A DNA stretch of 64,000 bases from positions 1,364,001 through 1,428,000 of the forward strand of contig JAFEVB010000012.1 of assembly GCA_032629725.1 (NCBI GenBank), in the 5' to 3' direction. The stretch is from Gremmenia infestans (Eukaryota; Ascomycota; Leotiomycetes; Helotiales; Hamatocanthoscyphaceae). Made by a program: the position numbers and the translations under genes. Position 1 is the stretch's first letter. Each line of letters begins with the position of its first letter. Shown piece by piece: positions 35,708-46,726 of the stretch. The notes below the pieces were generated by a model. The model searched no databases, was not told the origin of the DNA, and was given only the letters and a program-made list of their open reading frames with translations.

Positions 35708-36795
35708 ATGGGGGAATCAAAAGAAAATCTTCTGGTGTTTGGCGCAACGGCGTATATCGGAGCCTACATTCTTAGAGAGATCATCAAAAACAAAGACTCT
35801 TTTGGAAGAATCGCCATAATCACATCCCCGGGCACGGTGGAGAATAAGTCAGAGCAGCTCCAGAACTTGAAATCAGAGGGAGTGGAAGTCATTGTCGGAG
35901 ATGTAACAAACCCCACTGATGTGTTGAATGCGTTCAAAGGTCAGTAATTTGTTATGATACAGGGAATATTCTGCTAAACAAGCTTCAGATATCAATACAG
36001 TCATTAGCACAGTTGGACGAAACGTTCTCGCAGAGCAAATCAACTGGATCCAACTCGCCGAAAAGACTCCCTCAGTCACACGCTTCTTCCCCTCTGAATA
36101 CGGAACAGACATCGATTACAGTCCTCAATCTGTACACGAGATTCCCCATTAGCTCAAAATTAAAGTCCGAGCTGCTCTGAAAGCGACATCCTCTCTCGAT
36201 TATACGTATGTGGTTACAGGCCCGTATGCAGATGGGCAGATGCTGGCGTACTTGAGTCCATTGGCAGAGAGCGCCAGGGTGATTGGAACATATGATGTCA
36301 AGGCTAAGAGTGCCACTCTAATCGAAGACGGAAAGGGGAAAATTAGTCTTACAACACCGAATGAGTGAGTTCACCTATCAAAATCCCTATAGATTAAGAG
36401 CTAACGGTTACAGTGTTGGGAAATTAGTTGTGAAAGCCTTGCTCCATCCGGAAGCATCGAAGAAGCGAGCTTTGAAAGTCAATTCGTTCACTACAACACC
36501 TGCGGATATCGTTGCTGAGTTTGAGAAGCAGACTGGGGAAAAGTGGAATGTGACATACACAAGTCTTGCCGAACTAAAAGAGTTGGAGGCGGCTGCATGG
36601 AAGAACAAAGTTCCCATGGCACCTCTCTATACACTTCGAAGGATTTGGGCAGAAGGGGGAACGCTATATGCGAAGCGAGATAATAGCCTCCTTGATGCAG
36701 AAGATAACCTGGAGACATTGGCAGACGCTGTGAGGGATGCCATTGTCACGCAACGCTTAGAAACACAAGCCACGGACACTCGAAAATTAACATAG
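35708..36795 (+). pseudogene. NmrA-like/isoflavone reductase-type oxidoreductase with one in-frame TAG
   Basis: Three coding pieces joined by clean introns (about 35941-35987 and 36365-36413). Seen: the NAD(P)-binding start LLVFGATAYIGAYILREI, then EVIVGDVTN, INTVISTVG, FFPSEYGTDID, YVVTGPYADG, and a C-terminal half with ALLHPEASKKRAL. All match NmrA/isoflavone-reductase short-chain reductases of fungi. A single in-frame TAG at 36150-36152 interrupts EIPH-stop-LKIKVRAAL, where the family usually has Gln. CAG to TAG is one C-to-T change at CpA. Everything else is intact, so this is either a very young pseudogene, a sequencing error or a readthrough case. The substrate is unknown; the neighbours suggest an aromatic or heterocyclic compound. 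Confidence 0.82.
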
Positions 36796-36840
36796 CATTG
36801 GAGTAAATTAAATAATAAGCTTCATTGTTCCTTCTCTATC

Positions 36841-37938
36841 TCATATTGGCTCGACTCCTCTGCCCATGAATGTTCGCTGCCCAAGTTCTGCCTCAACTGT
36901 CTGAAATAGTGGGAGACCCATGACTAGTGTGACTTTAGTAAGCAATGATAACGAAAAGCGAGGAGTTCAGCTTACAATATCCACTTGCACTGTGACCTAA
37001 AGCTTCCCATGTTACCTGAGCTTCCTTCTCACCAATGTGAACAAGTGGCTTCCCGCTGCCAGCCGAAGAAGCATCAGCAGCCAGTTGTACCTCACAACAC
37101 TTGTCAAGCAACACGAAGTATGCAACGACCTCTTCAATTGTCTTTCCAGCTGTGAGTAAGCCGTGGTTTCCGAGCAGCACAGCCTTTCGGTGACCCAGGG
37201 TTTTGGCAATGTGTTTACCTTCGTCTGAAGCAAGGACTACCCCCTGAAAATTGCTACCATTTGTTAGAAACGATCATCATTTGGAGAGTCAACATACTCG
37301 TAAAGTACGTGATCGTTATAGAAGACACATGAATCTTGGGTGAGCATATCAAGGGTACGGCCTGTAGCACAGAAGGCTCTCCCGTATACACTGTGGGAAT
37401 GAGCAGCGCATCCAACGTCTGGGCGTGCTGAGTGGATTTCTGAATGAATGGCAAAGGCAGCTACATTTTTCAAGTCAGTCACCCATACCTTAGTAAGAAA
37501 ATCAGAAGCAGTTTAATTTACCATAATTCAACATTCTGTTCTTTCCGCCATCCACCACCATTCCAGTATGGTCAACAAGAATCAAATCATCAGCTGTGAT
37601 GAGCGAGAAATGCAGGCCTGGAAATAACTCATTATTTGATATTCCACATTAAGAATTTATTTCAGCGCACCAAACGGATTAACCCAAAAGCTTTCAGGGT
37701 TAACAGGATCCCTCAAGGTGATATGACCTGCGACTCCCTCAGAGAACCCAAATTTGGCAAACACGCGGAAGGCGAGAGCCAATCTCTGCTTTAGATATTT
37801 CCGTTCTTCATATTTGTCCTCGAATACCGGCGGTCCCTTGGGAACGTCTGTCGGAAAACAGAGATCAGGGTTACCACTCGAGTATTCAACCTCGGTCTTG
37901 GAGGCGACAATAGGGATCTCAGTCGCTGAAGGGGCCAT
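36841..37938 (-). CDS. Class II aldolase/adducin N-terminal domain protein
   Basis: Five exons (37938-37671, 37617-37522, 37460-37298, 37253-36976, 36923-36841), 295 residues; exon lengths add to exactly 296 codons. Seen: FSEGVAGHITLRDP near the start, the phosphate-loop region around WVNPFG, the zinc-ligand HSHSVYGRAF, and VLLGNHGLLTAG with a further His. The family contains fuculose-1-phosphate-type aldolases and many fungal proteins of unknown substrate. It lies between an NmrA relic and a permease relic, and is one of two cluster members without lesions. Its role in the same pathway is inferred from position only. Aldolase or decarboxylase activity is possible; no substrate can be named. 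Confidence 0.88.
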
Positions 37939-38971
37939 TTTTGCGTACTTTGAATGGAAGATGCGTGTCAGGACTCGGGATTTGAATCTCTAAAACGTGA
38001 TCTGGGTATTTCTTTACAGAGATGTTGGTCACATCCCACTCTTGACTCTCTACACTATTCCACCGGTTGTCTCTATGTGGGGTGGGCCACGGCCACGGCC
38101 ACGAAGTGATAGAACACTGATAAGAGCCCACCTTTCCCTATCAAATGGACCCTGAAATAATACATGTGAAAAAGAAACCTGGGGGCGGACTTCTCCGCCT
38201 GGATTTCATCAGCCTTATTACTGTACAAATGAGAGGGAAATTATCCGAACTCTACCAGTCCTTCCGCGCATCTAAGCTTCGCAAACGGAGAGTCGCGCTG
38301 TAGCGGAGCTACGGCAATAATGGGCTGGCATGGAATTTGAAGTTTCAAAATGAATAGTCAGGTCATTATCAAAACGTCTGTTCAAGATTTGTTCACAGTT
38401 TTCGTGCCTACAAGTATTGTAAGGTTGGACCAACCGCCAGGCACTGAAGTCATTACTAAGCTGGATGTGTGGTGGCACACAGCACTCCAGCCACAGCACA
38501 GTTGGCCTTTTTGCCTAGGGCTTCATAATTGAAATTACGGCGTAGATATCATAGGGCTGTTTCGCACTAACCAAAATCGTCCCTTCGCTTTGAACCGAGG
38601 TATAGATCCACGTGGCGATCATGTATAAAATTGCGCACCACAACAGCCACAAGGCTGATGACGATTTCTGATATAGGTGTGAGGCCTCAGAGCTCGGATA
38701 AGACCTCTTTGTATATATTAGGGATAGTAAGAGCTCGGTGGTAGAACTGTGGTAGAGGAAGTCTGTTACGCTATAAAAAGAGACTCTTTGCAAATCAGGC
38801 GTGGGGGCGATAATGCGAATGTGATTTTCTAATAGGAGGGGTTCAAAGTGTTCGGGAGTGGCCACGGAATATAACTTGTAAGAAGGTATAGGAGATATTA
38901 AGGTGTGCACAGATTTTAAGATGCTTCAAGTCAAAGTACCTATCAATTTTTCCGGCATGTAGGGTTTTCCG
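37939..38971. other. Intergenic region and possible permease debris
   Basis: Upstream of the aldolase and downstream of the truncated permease. A minus-strand open frame (38910-38515) has one hydrophobic stretch (ALWLLWCAILYMIATWIY) but no family resemblance that I can name. The permease C-terminal half, expected here, is not recognisable. Confidence 0.35.
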
Positions 38972-40012
38972 CTACGCATGGATGGACGTTATACCAGTTC
39001 CAATGGGATAACCTGCAACTTGGGTCCACAGTGCGTTATTAGGCCTGGCGGCATATTGAGTCAAATCGGCATTGTTGGTTGCGAAGGTGAGTTGATTGGC
39101 GGCTTGAATCACGAATTGAGAGTCCCAAAGCCAGCCACGGCTCTCGTGTTTGAGAACCTTTGTTGGCTTGGTCAACATAGCACCACCACCATGGGTTTTT
39201 ACAAAGACCCAGATGAAGAACGCAAGGATAAAGAAGACCATGACGACGCTCTTGGCAATAACTAGCTTCTGGAATTCGTGGAATGGAATCCAGCAGCAAG
39301 CAAGTGTCACCACCCAACCGACAGAAAACCCAATTAGTCTACCGCCAGTCATTGTGACTTGGTTTTTGAACGGATTGTGTACATGGACGATGGAGGGAAA
39401 AATTGCGTGAAGCATAACGTAGAAGCAATTTCCACTTTTATCCGTTAGTACCTGATGCATCTAGAAAAGATATGTAGAGGCTTACGTAGAAACTGCCTGA
39501 ACACCAGTCCAAATGATTGTCAAGATCTGTCGACAGATGAACGGGAAGTAACTTCTCCATTGCCCGAAGCTTGTTCTGACAATGACGGGGAAGGGTATAT
39601 GATAAACGGCACCAGGCCTACCTGTCATGACCATATAAAACCCAATTAAGAGATGGCTGAAAATGACAGCCAACCAAGCCTCCCACCACGACTGGATTGT
39701 TGTATTAGTTCCTCTACTTTAACTTCATGAAATTAGAGCCCTTATCAAACCATTCTTGACAGCTGTTCCAACAGTAGTCAGGGAAGTAATGCTGCTGCCT
39801 TCCGCAAACCAGAACAAGAAGTCTATATCCATCCATTAAATCATAATCTTCAACCAAGGAGCAGTGATCTCACAAGTCCATGGACCCCACGTTCGGTTCT
39901 CCACAAGAATGGGGAGGAGATCGTAGTTGGCGAGATACAACTCCTCGTGCGTCAGGGGGTCATCTTCTCGGGGAAGCTCGACGCGCTTGATGGCTTTCGA
40001 AATGACCGACAT
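38972..40012 (-). pseudogene. NCS1-family nucleobase/allantoin permease, C-terminally truncated
   Basis: Minus strand. Seen in order: an N-terminal segment HEELYLANYDLLP with VENRTWGPWT, a clean intron, WFAEGSSITSLTTVGTA, AWLAVIFSHLLIGF, TGRPGAVYHIPFPVIVRTSF, a clean intron with a TACTAAC-like branch site, then GNCFYVMLHAIFPSIVHV, several hydrophobic helices and TNNADLTQYAARPNNALWTQ. These match NCS1 (Fur4/Dal4-like) proton symporters for uracil, allantoin or related compounds. The frame ends at a TAG at 38972 after PIGTGITSIHA, about 150-250 residues before the usual end. The join near 39690-39760 cannot be spliced in frame with consensus sites. The divergent 2OG oxygenase starts 677 nt away. 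Confidence 0.8.
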
Positions 40013-40688
40013 CGTAGCAGAATATGATTGTAGGATTCGAAACAGGAAGGTGTTACTGGTTTTTCAGACAAGGCCTGTAGAAGCTGGAACTAATCCTGGT
40101 ATATATATATGCAGCATGTTAGAGAGACGATGCGCAATTCAAAGATAACAAAGGCCGTTCGAGCTCTGCGCCACAAGCAGGGGAGATACGTTCAAGAGAA
40201 ACAAACATCTTATGGGTAATCTACAATTACTCCAGGCAAATTGTGGCAATCTGGAATGAACTATATGTGATAGGCTACTAAGAAAGAAATTAGCGCAGAG
40301 AATAGAAGTTTGGTAGCGCTTATATCCGCTAATAGATGGATATGACAGGCTCCGCAGTGGATCTTTCTACAACACAACTTAGTAACATGATTTAGGGGAA
40401 GCAGTGCTTACGCGCTCTCATCTAGACTGGACTATCGTATAATCGCCAAAGTCCGCACTTCACTTCCCTGTTAATAGGTATATACGACGACCGCGGGGTT
40501 AGTCGCGACAATAAGGTTAGGGGCTCTATACTAGCTACCCCGATTTTCTCCGCCAGCAAATGCTTAGAAAACAAATAAAGTCAGCTGGCTAGACTTCTAC
40601 TTGGACTTCAAGAAACAAGCGACTTTTACATATTTATTCACAATATCGCATTGACATTCCCACACGCAATTCTAAACAAATCAAAGTC
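40013..40688. other. Divergent promoter region of the permease and oxygenase relics
   Basis: About 680 nt between two divergent start codons. No open frame of interest; a former shared control region is likely. Confidence 0.4.
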
Positions 40689-41998
40689 ATGCCTTCCACA
40701 ATCCAAGAAGAGCCAAAGGTTTCCTTCCCTGTTGTCTCGTGAGCCGTCCCACCCTCTCACTTTTTTCTCACATTTTACAGTAAACAAACACTGAATTCAA
40801 ATTGACGTTTACAAATTTCGAGCCTGTCTTAAACGGAGAGGAAAATGAAAAGACAGAATGTGCCCAGAAGCTATACGATGCGTTCCACAACTTCGGCTGG
40901 ACCTACCTGAAAGATTTCGGCATCTCGAATGAAGAAGTCGATGAGATGTTTGCAGCAGCACTTTTACCAAGCTTCTCTCACACCTACTTGATACTGACTT
41001 AAATAAATAGAGCAAGAAATACTTCGACCGTCCCATCGAAGAGAAGATGAAGGAGAAAGTCGTCTCGACCCAGACCTCGCAGGGATATACTGCCGATGGC
41101 GCCGAGTTGAGTCCCAAGGGTGCGGTGTCGCACAAGGAGTGTTATGAGCATAGTCGATTCGTGAACGACAACTGCCCCAAAGAGGAGCAACTTGCCGAGT
41201 TTAAGTTTGTGGTTGATGCTTTCTACCAGGTATGTCTTGTCTTGCCCGGCAATGCCACTCATCCACTCTCACAGGCTGTAGAGAACCCATTACTAAAATT
41301 TCGAGCACTAGAAATGCTTCAGCCTCTGCAAGCACGTTCTGCGAGCCCTGGCCATCATAGAAGGAAACATGGATCCAGAATACTTCACCGAGCCAAGGAA
41401 AGACGCAAACCCACAGTTGAGACTGCTGCACTACATGGGCATCCAGCGAAAGACGTTGGAGGCCGAAGGACACTGGAGAACCAAACCCCATGTCGATTAC
41501 GGTCTCTGCACCATCTTGTTCCAGGATCAGGTTGGAGGGCTGGAAGTCGATCCTGACCACACGGGCAAATTCCTGCCCGCTACTCCCGTGCGAGGGACTT
41601 GCGTGATCAACGTACGTCTATACTCATCTACTATTCTCGCAGAGAGAGCGGTATACTGACATTGATTGTGGTTTTCAGGTTGCAGATTTACTGCAAAGAC
41701 TCTCAAACAACAGACTCAAGTCCACCCGCCACAGAGTCACGCTGCCCCAGTTGACCGAAGAGCAGAAGCGCACTCTAGGATGAGATGACTTCCTACCCGC
41801 CCGCTACTCCTCCGCGTTCTTCGTCCACCCCGCGCCATCCCATACCGTGGCGCCCATCTTGCTACCGGAGAGCCGGCTAGTGAGTATGAACCTGTGAATG
41901 CGGGAGAGTGGAGAGAGGGTGTCACGAGGAGGAATTTTACTGCGGCTCATTTGCAGGATGCGCAGATTCAGAGTGAGGGGAAAGTGCTTAACAGATAG
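40689..41998 (+). pseudogene. 2-oxoglutarate/Fe(II)-dependent oxygenase (isopenicillin N synthase-like), lesioned
   Basis: Plus-strand relic with its active site still readable. Seen: FPVVS start, CAQKLYDAFHNFGWTYLKDF (DIOX_N), KKYFDRPIEEKMKE, LLHYMGIQRKT, the iron ligands HVDYG and STRHRV, and DDFLPARYSSAFFVHP with the 2OG-binding Arg. Introns at 41230-41317 and 41612-41678 splice cleanly. Lesions: no frame-preserving acceptor for the first intron; a non-consensus GC donor after MFAA; a TGA at 41781-41783 before DDFLPARYS; and a frame change near 41840-41870 before GEPASEYEPVNAGEWREG, which runs to TAG at 41996. Proteins of this family hydroxylate, desaturate or cleave small molecules. The substrate is unknown. 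Confidence 0.8.
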
Positions 41999-42432
41999 AT
42001 CAAAGCTTTATAGGAGTGGATTCTACAATACGAATGATGTTTAATTCGATGGAGTTTTCTCGGAAATTTCGTGGAAGTGAATTGATTGTCCTATGTCATA
42101 CAGATCTACTAAAATCTCCCTCTCGCGCTAGGTCATGGGTTATTTTAAGCACCGCTCAAGAGACTTCCGCATATTAATCGCCCTGCACCATTCATTAGCC
42201 CTTTTACATATCAACATACAAAGCATGTACAACAAACCAAGTTCTCGTCTCTAGTCAATTCCGCAAACATATCCTAGTCCCAATTACTCGGCAACGCTGC
42301 TGCTCTGCCATGATGCGGGCCACAACAACCCAGCGTATTAGCTCTAGGTTAATATAGGAAAGCGGTGTTTATTAATAGGAAGCATCAATTCCTACACCTC
42401 GCATATAGCAGAGGATATACCGTATACCGGAT

Positions 42433-42531
42433 ATGTAACTTGAGGCGTAGTGTAAGTTCTAAGTAGACCGTTGCAGGAACTTTTACAGTAGCGCCGCCTT
42501 TGCAGCATGTAACTTAAGACGTTGTGTAAGT
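42433..42531. repeat. Two diverged copies of a 22-nt sequence, period about 74 nt
   Basis: TAACTTGAGGCGTAGTGTAA near 42435 and TAACTTAAGACGTTGTGTAA near 42509 differ at three positions, two of them transitions. They probably come from an old duplication of about 75 bp. Confidence 0.5.
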
Positions 42532-43297
42532 ACTAGCTTCTTACCCCAGAACCGTACTCTCCGCAGTAGATCGGTGCGCATCCCATGCCTTCCACTGCAG
42601 CATGCATCTGCTGGGTTTAGATTCCCTGTGTAACAAGGACTAGCATCGTTTTTTTTTATGTCTGTGTTTTGCATGTACGAATCATATGCTGTGTTATAGT
42701 GATTGTGGATCAAGGAACGCGAAAGAAGGCGTTTTGTGGCCAGCGGGCGCAGTGATCTGATTGAAAGACTATATCGACGTGTATCTGTATTTTGGGAGGC
42801 TTTGCCCAGGTATGGTTAGTTGTGGTACATTCGCCGGTATAGGGAGCCTGAAATCATCAGGTTCGGAAGGGGTGGTTAGGGAGTGGCTAGCTTGCTTTGA
42901 ATATTGAGGTGTGACTAGACCGATGAAAACTTATGCACCCTGCCCAGAACCAAGAACAAATTTAAGAAGTCAAGATGGAGTAAGTTTAGATCATGCAAGT
43001 GTAGCCGAGAAAATAAAATGAGGTCGAGTTAGTTGGAAGAAATGGCATGTAGGAAACATTGAGCTACGCAACGCAATCTTCGTACAGAATCTTCATTGAA
43101 AGTGAGAAAAGAAAATGTGCTGAAGAGTAGTGCCGCAGAAGCCTGCCTCTAAAGATCTCTGTAAATGACCGAATCTCGTGCATCTCTCTGCTTAAGATGC
43201 TTCATATCCTATAGCTCTGGCCTCGCCTTCCTCTCGTGAGAGCATCATCGGATGATGGTATCAAGTTGCTCGTTCTGCTTCCCGTAAAGCCGCTCTC

Positions 43298-43338
43298 CAG
43301 TCCGTTCATCCCGAGTCCAGTCCGTTCACCCCGAGTCC
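43298..43338. repeat. Two tandem copies of a 20-nt unit
   Basis: The unit AGTCCGTTCATCCCGAGTCC is followed directly by a copy with C for T at one position. Confidence 0.75.
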
Positions 43339-43751
43339 ACGAAGGCCTTCACGTACCCTTGCTCAGAAATCATCTGTCGTTCTCGTGTGGCGTCATGGTG
43401 ATGGTGTGGTCTCGTACTTTGGTGTCAGCGCCGTGAAAGAGGATCACTTTGATCTAAAAGGCATGTTTGTGAGTATTACATCCCAAGAAATGTTCGTTGA
43501 CGGCGTGATCGGAAGACAAGACACCGCGGCCCATCAATTTAAGTGATTATTAGGAACAGCATGGCCGCTGACCTAGCCTACCACCCATTCAAGGGCAGAA
43601 GCATGGGTAGGGGGTTTCAATAGACGTCTGCACCATCGAATGAAGAGAGAAAATGTAGCACCTAAGTTTCCCAAATAACAATCCGCATCTTCAAAACCAA
43701 GGGGTGAAAGAAGCACAACGAAAAGAAGTCATATTTTCGATAAAGAACCTG

Positions 43752-43942
43752 TCACGGTACTGGACCGCGACGAGTGGAGTGACTTGACCCGACTTTTTCT
43801 CGAGGAGCGTGTCACGGTACTGGAGTTGAGTGACGACTTAACCCGACTTCGACTTCTTTTTGACAAAGACGGTGTCACGTTGGTGTATGTCACGCTACTG
43901 GACCACGATGATTTGAGTGACCTGGCCGGCCTCGAAGAAGAA
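43752..43942. repeat. Three imperfect tandem units of about 60-70 nt
   Basis: Each unit begins GTCACGGTACTGGA or a close variant and continues through a GAGTGACxxxxTGACC-like core and an acidic-coding tail. In the plus frame they read VTVLDRDEWSDLTRL, VTVLELSDDLTRLRL and LLDHDDLSDLAGL. The minus frame is also open (43729-44112), so coding sense is uncertain. Confidence 0.55.
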
Positions 43943-45346
43943 TCAACGCCCTGCGTATACTCAGCGAAGCGTTGCAGATACCTCAAGGGTTTGCAGACGA
44001 AAAATATTCCCAAGTCGTCGAGGAGGTTGAGGAGTTCGATGTTGTTGAAGGTGCTCATTGGCTTTAAAAAGAGTATAATCCCGAGGTCGTCGATGAAGTG
44101 TGCAACGGTCATTGGAGGGTGGCGGAATATGAATGGTGTTGAATGGATGCGATGAGATGGGTATAGCGAGATGGAAACAGTAGAGGGAGTGCTGATGTCC
44201 TTTTATTACTATCATGCCCCTATTTGAGGTGATTCACACCAGACATTTCTCTACACATTTCAAATAGGGGCGTGAGCGTCAATCCTTTGATCTCTCGTTC
44301 TGGGAACGCCTATTGGCTGGGGAGCAAGCCATCTCAGATACAGCCTCAACAACTCACTGGAGCTGGTGTATACTGGTATACCAACACAGAGACAATTTCC
44401 AAATCCCCCGTGTCCCATGACCAGACGATCGCAATAGGAGTGGACATTACTGCGGTAAAGAATGATTCATATGGTAGCACCAAATCCAACTCCAAATCCA
44501 GCGTAGCGACTGACTACGTGGTTTTCTTCCCCACTTGGGAGTTCGTCGCCAACGGCACCACGTCTGCTATTACGAAGTATTTATTATGGGATCAACAACA
44601 ACCCACAGCCAACAAATGGTTTCATGTACTGTGCACTACGAGTTACCGACGGGCTCGTCTTGGCAGTCCCAATGTGAGCTTAAGCTTACTTGTCCTTCCT
44701 TCTTCCAGCACCCCTGCAGCGCCTGCAGCGAACACGTCACTCAGGGGAAATATATGGACGCCCTGAAAATCCCTCGCAGTGCATCCATTCGCGCGGGTCG
44801 ATGCAGGATGCCCTATTTGGACGCGTCGGGAGGGGGGGGAGGGGGGGTATTTGTGTAAAGAGACGGTGAAGAAGGTGCCACGAATTGAAATTTATTTGGT
44901 CTCTTGGAGTGAAATCGTGTGGTGATCTTGTTTTGTCTTTCTCTCCTCTCTCCACGGGCCGTTCCCGCCCTGAGCAGGGGGCACCACAGATAGCGCAGTA
45001 CACTACAGTACCACCGAGTCGGCTCGATCTCAACTCGCTCCTGTCCTCTCCTCTCCACTCCTCCTGTCCGGAACAGACAGACAACACATCACCGCCTGAA
45101 CAATGATTGTGCACTGAAGACAACACGCACGCATCTTTTTTACCGCCTGGCTCCTTTGCAAAACTTCAATTACCATCACATCACGAGACATTCGCAGTAA
45201 AGACATCGGGAATTCCGCCGCTCGCGCGCCAATAAACCTTAATACTTGTCTTGCCTCGGCGTCATCACAGCATAACAACCGTCAACAACTCAACTTCATT
45301 CTCCCTTGCAATACTGGACTTCCAAACTTTAATTTATGACTTCGCC

Positions 45347-46726
45347 ATGTCAAGTCAACAACGCGACTCCTTCCTTCCCTCCGGCGCAATTGATCCTCCT
45401 AGGTACCCGCACCAAATGACTTCTCCACAGAACGTCCCCCGCAGCCTCCCCGAGACAACCTCTTTCGTTCCCTCCCGACCTGGCAGTGACCACAATTCAC
45501 CAAACAGCTACAATCGCTCGCCATCACAACATCCAAATGGTCATCCCATCTCACCCCCGAAGACTAGAAGCGCGAGTGCAGATGACAATAGTGCCGCTTT
45601 GATAGAGGACTGGAGAATCTATACACAGAAACTACGAATGCAGAGTGAGGGGGAGAGGGCACACATGATGGCTGACCGAGCACGGGTGGAGGAAGTGATG
45701 GCCGAAGAGCGGGCTCTTTGGGATCGGGAACGAGAGAGCCTCTATGCGCGAATCGCAGAACTCGAAAGGCAGTTACAATCAGAGTCGACAAGTTCAAGCG
45801 GTACATTCGTCTCTCGACCACTCTATCACAAACAATCATCATTGAACATGGGAGGAGCACAGCAAATCACCAGCCCAGGTTCACACTCCTCATCAAGCAA
45901 CGACCGTAATGTCCCGCAAGAGTCGGGGCGCAACGCAGACGGAAGCCCCTTCTACGCCCCCGCAGCACGAAACCCGTCCCGTACCTTCGATGTATCGTCC
46001 AACTCCGACCTACGCGTCGACTCCATTAGTGCCCCTAGGGAGAGCGCTATCCGAGTCACCAGCAAAGAACTCACATCTTCCGACTTCGTACAATCCCCAC
46101 CCATCTTGTCTACTTCTTCCCACGACCTGTCGCCTATCGTCGAAAGCATAGATATTCAGAAAATTCAGCCGGAGCTCGATGGTGTTCCTATAAAAGTGAC
46201 TGCCGTAGACCCTACTTTTGCATCCCAGATACTTAGTCCAAGCTCGTCATCTCCGGCGAAATTATCGCCCAATACAAAGCCCCCGCGGCAAGACAAGACG
46301 TTGGAGGTTATTCATAGTCCTGAGGATAGGCGCTTGACTTTGCATGCTGGACATACGCCGAACCACTCGATCTCGAAATTTGGCGACATCATAGGCGATC
46401 AGACACCTACGCAAGACCACCACAGCGAGCAATTCGACACGGCCTCTGATGACGGAGATAAAGAGCTCACCGGCACTCTAGGTCTCACGAATGACTCTAT
46501 CAATAACGATGACTTCCTTATCACTTTACACAAGAAACTCACCGTCGAGGCGAAGAAAAGCGAGAGTACAAGTCCGAATCAGAGCGAGGATCTAAGTCCT
46601 GTTGCTGAGTCTGGCCCCAGCGGCGGGGTTGTCGAACCGCCAATAGAACCAGTTGACAAGGATGATGGCCCGGTATTAAGAGTTAAAGCAAGTCTCAATT
46701 TCGGAAGGCCGCTGGGGAGGATCTGA
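45347..46726 (+). CDS. Conserved-looking fungal protein of unknown function with a coiled coil
   Basis: Single-exon frame of 459 residues from the ATG at 45347; the open frame extends 32 codons upstream, but MSSQQRDSFLPSG is the more protein-like start. Seen: a Ser/Pro-rich N-terminus of about 80 residues, then a charged helical segment at about 87-150 (LIEDWRIYTQKLRMQSEGER and ERESLYARIAELERQLQ) with a coiled-coil pattern, then a long Ser/Pro/Thr-rich, probably disordered region. A short C-terminal block ends VLRVKASLNFGRPLGRI. I recognise no named family. The coiled coil suggests a scaffold or adaptor; that is inference only. Composition and length strongly support a real gene. Confidence 0.75.
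   Translation: MSSQQRDSFLPSGAIDPPRYPHQMTSPQNVPRSLPETTSFVPSRPGSDHNSPNSYNRSPSQHPNGHPISPPKTRSASADDNSAALIEDWRIYTQKLRMQSEGERAHMMADRARVEEVMAEERALWDRERESLYARIAELERQLQSESTSSSGTFVSRPLYHKQSSLNMGGAQQITSPGSHSSSSNDRNVPQESGRNADGSPFYAPAARNPSRTFDVSSNSDLRVDSISAPRESAIRVTSKELTSSDFVQSPPILSTSSHDLSPIVESIDIQKIQPELDGVPIKVTAVDPTFASQILSPSSSSPAKLSPNTKPPRQDKTLEVIHSPEDRRLTLHAGHTPNHSISKFGDIIGDQTPTQDHHSEQFDTASDDGDKELTGTLGLTNDSINNDDFLITLHKKLTVEAKKSESTSPNQSEDLSPVAESGPSGGVVEPPIEPVDKDDGPVLRVKASLNFGRPLGRI

Larger units (their letters stand above)
41999..45346. other. Long intergenic region with short repeats
   Basis: About 3.3 kb with no convincing gene. It holds the repeats listed separately near 42434, 43299 and 43752. A plus-strand open frame at 44272-44766 starts without ATG and resembles no family; it may be debris. 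The last 250 nt are the promoter of the gene at 45347. One G-run, (G)8, is at about 44829. Confidence 0.4.

Noticed and set aside
36150..36152. Recoding or selenocysteine-type explanation of the in-frame stops in the cluster
   Set aside because: The stops use all three codons, occur in unrelated families and come with frameshifts and truncations, so decay is simpler.
38515..38910. Minus-strand frame with a hydrophobic segment, considered as the missing permease C-terminus
   Set aside because: The sequence does not resemble the last helices of NCS1 permeases and no join can be proposed.
44272..44766. Open frame of 164 codons with GAGVYWYTNTETIS
   Set aside because: No ATG start, no recognised family and no clear splice partners. 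Kept only as possible debris.
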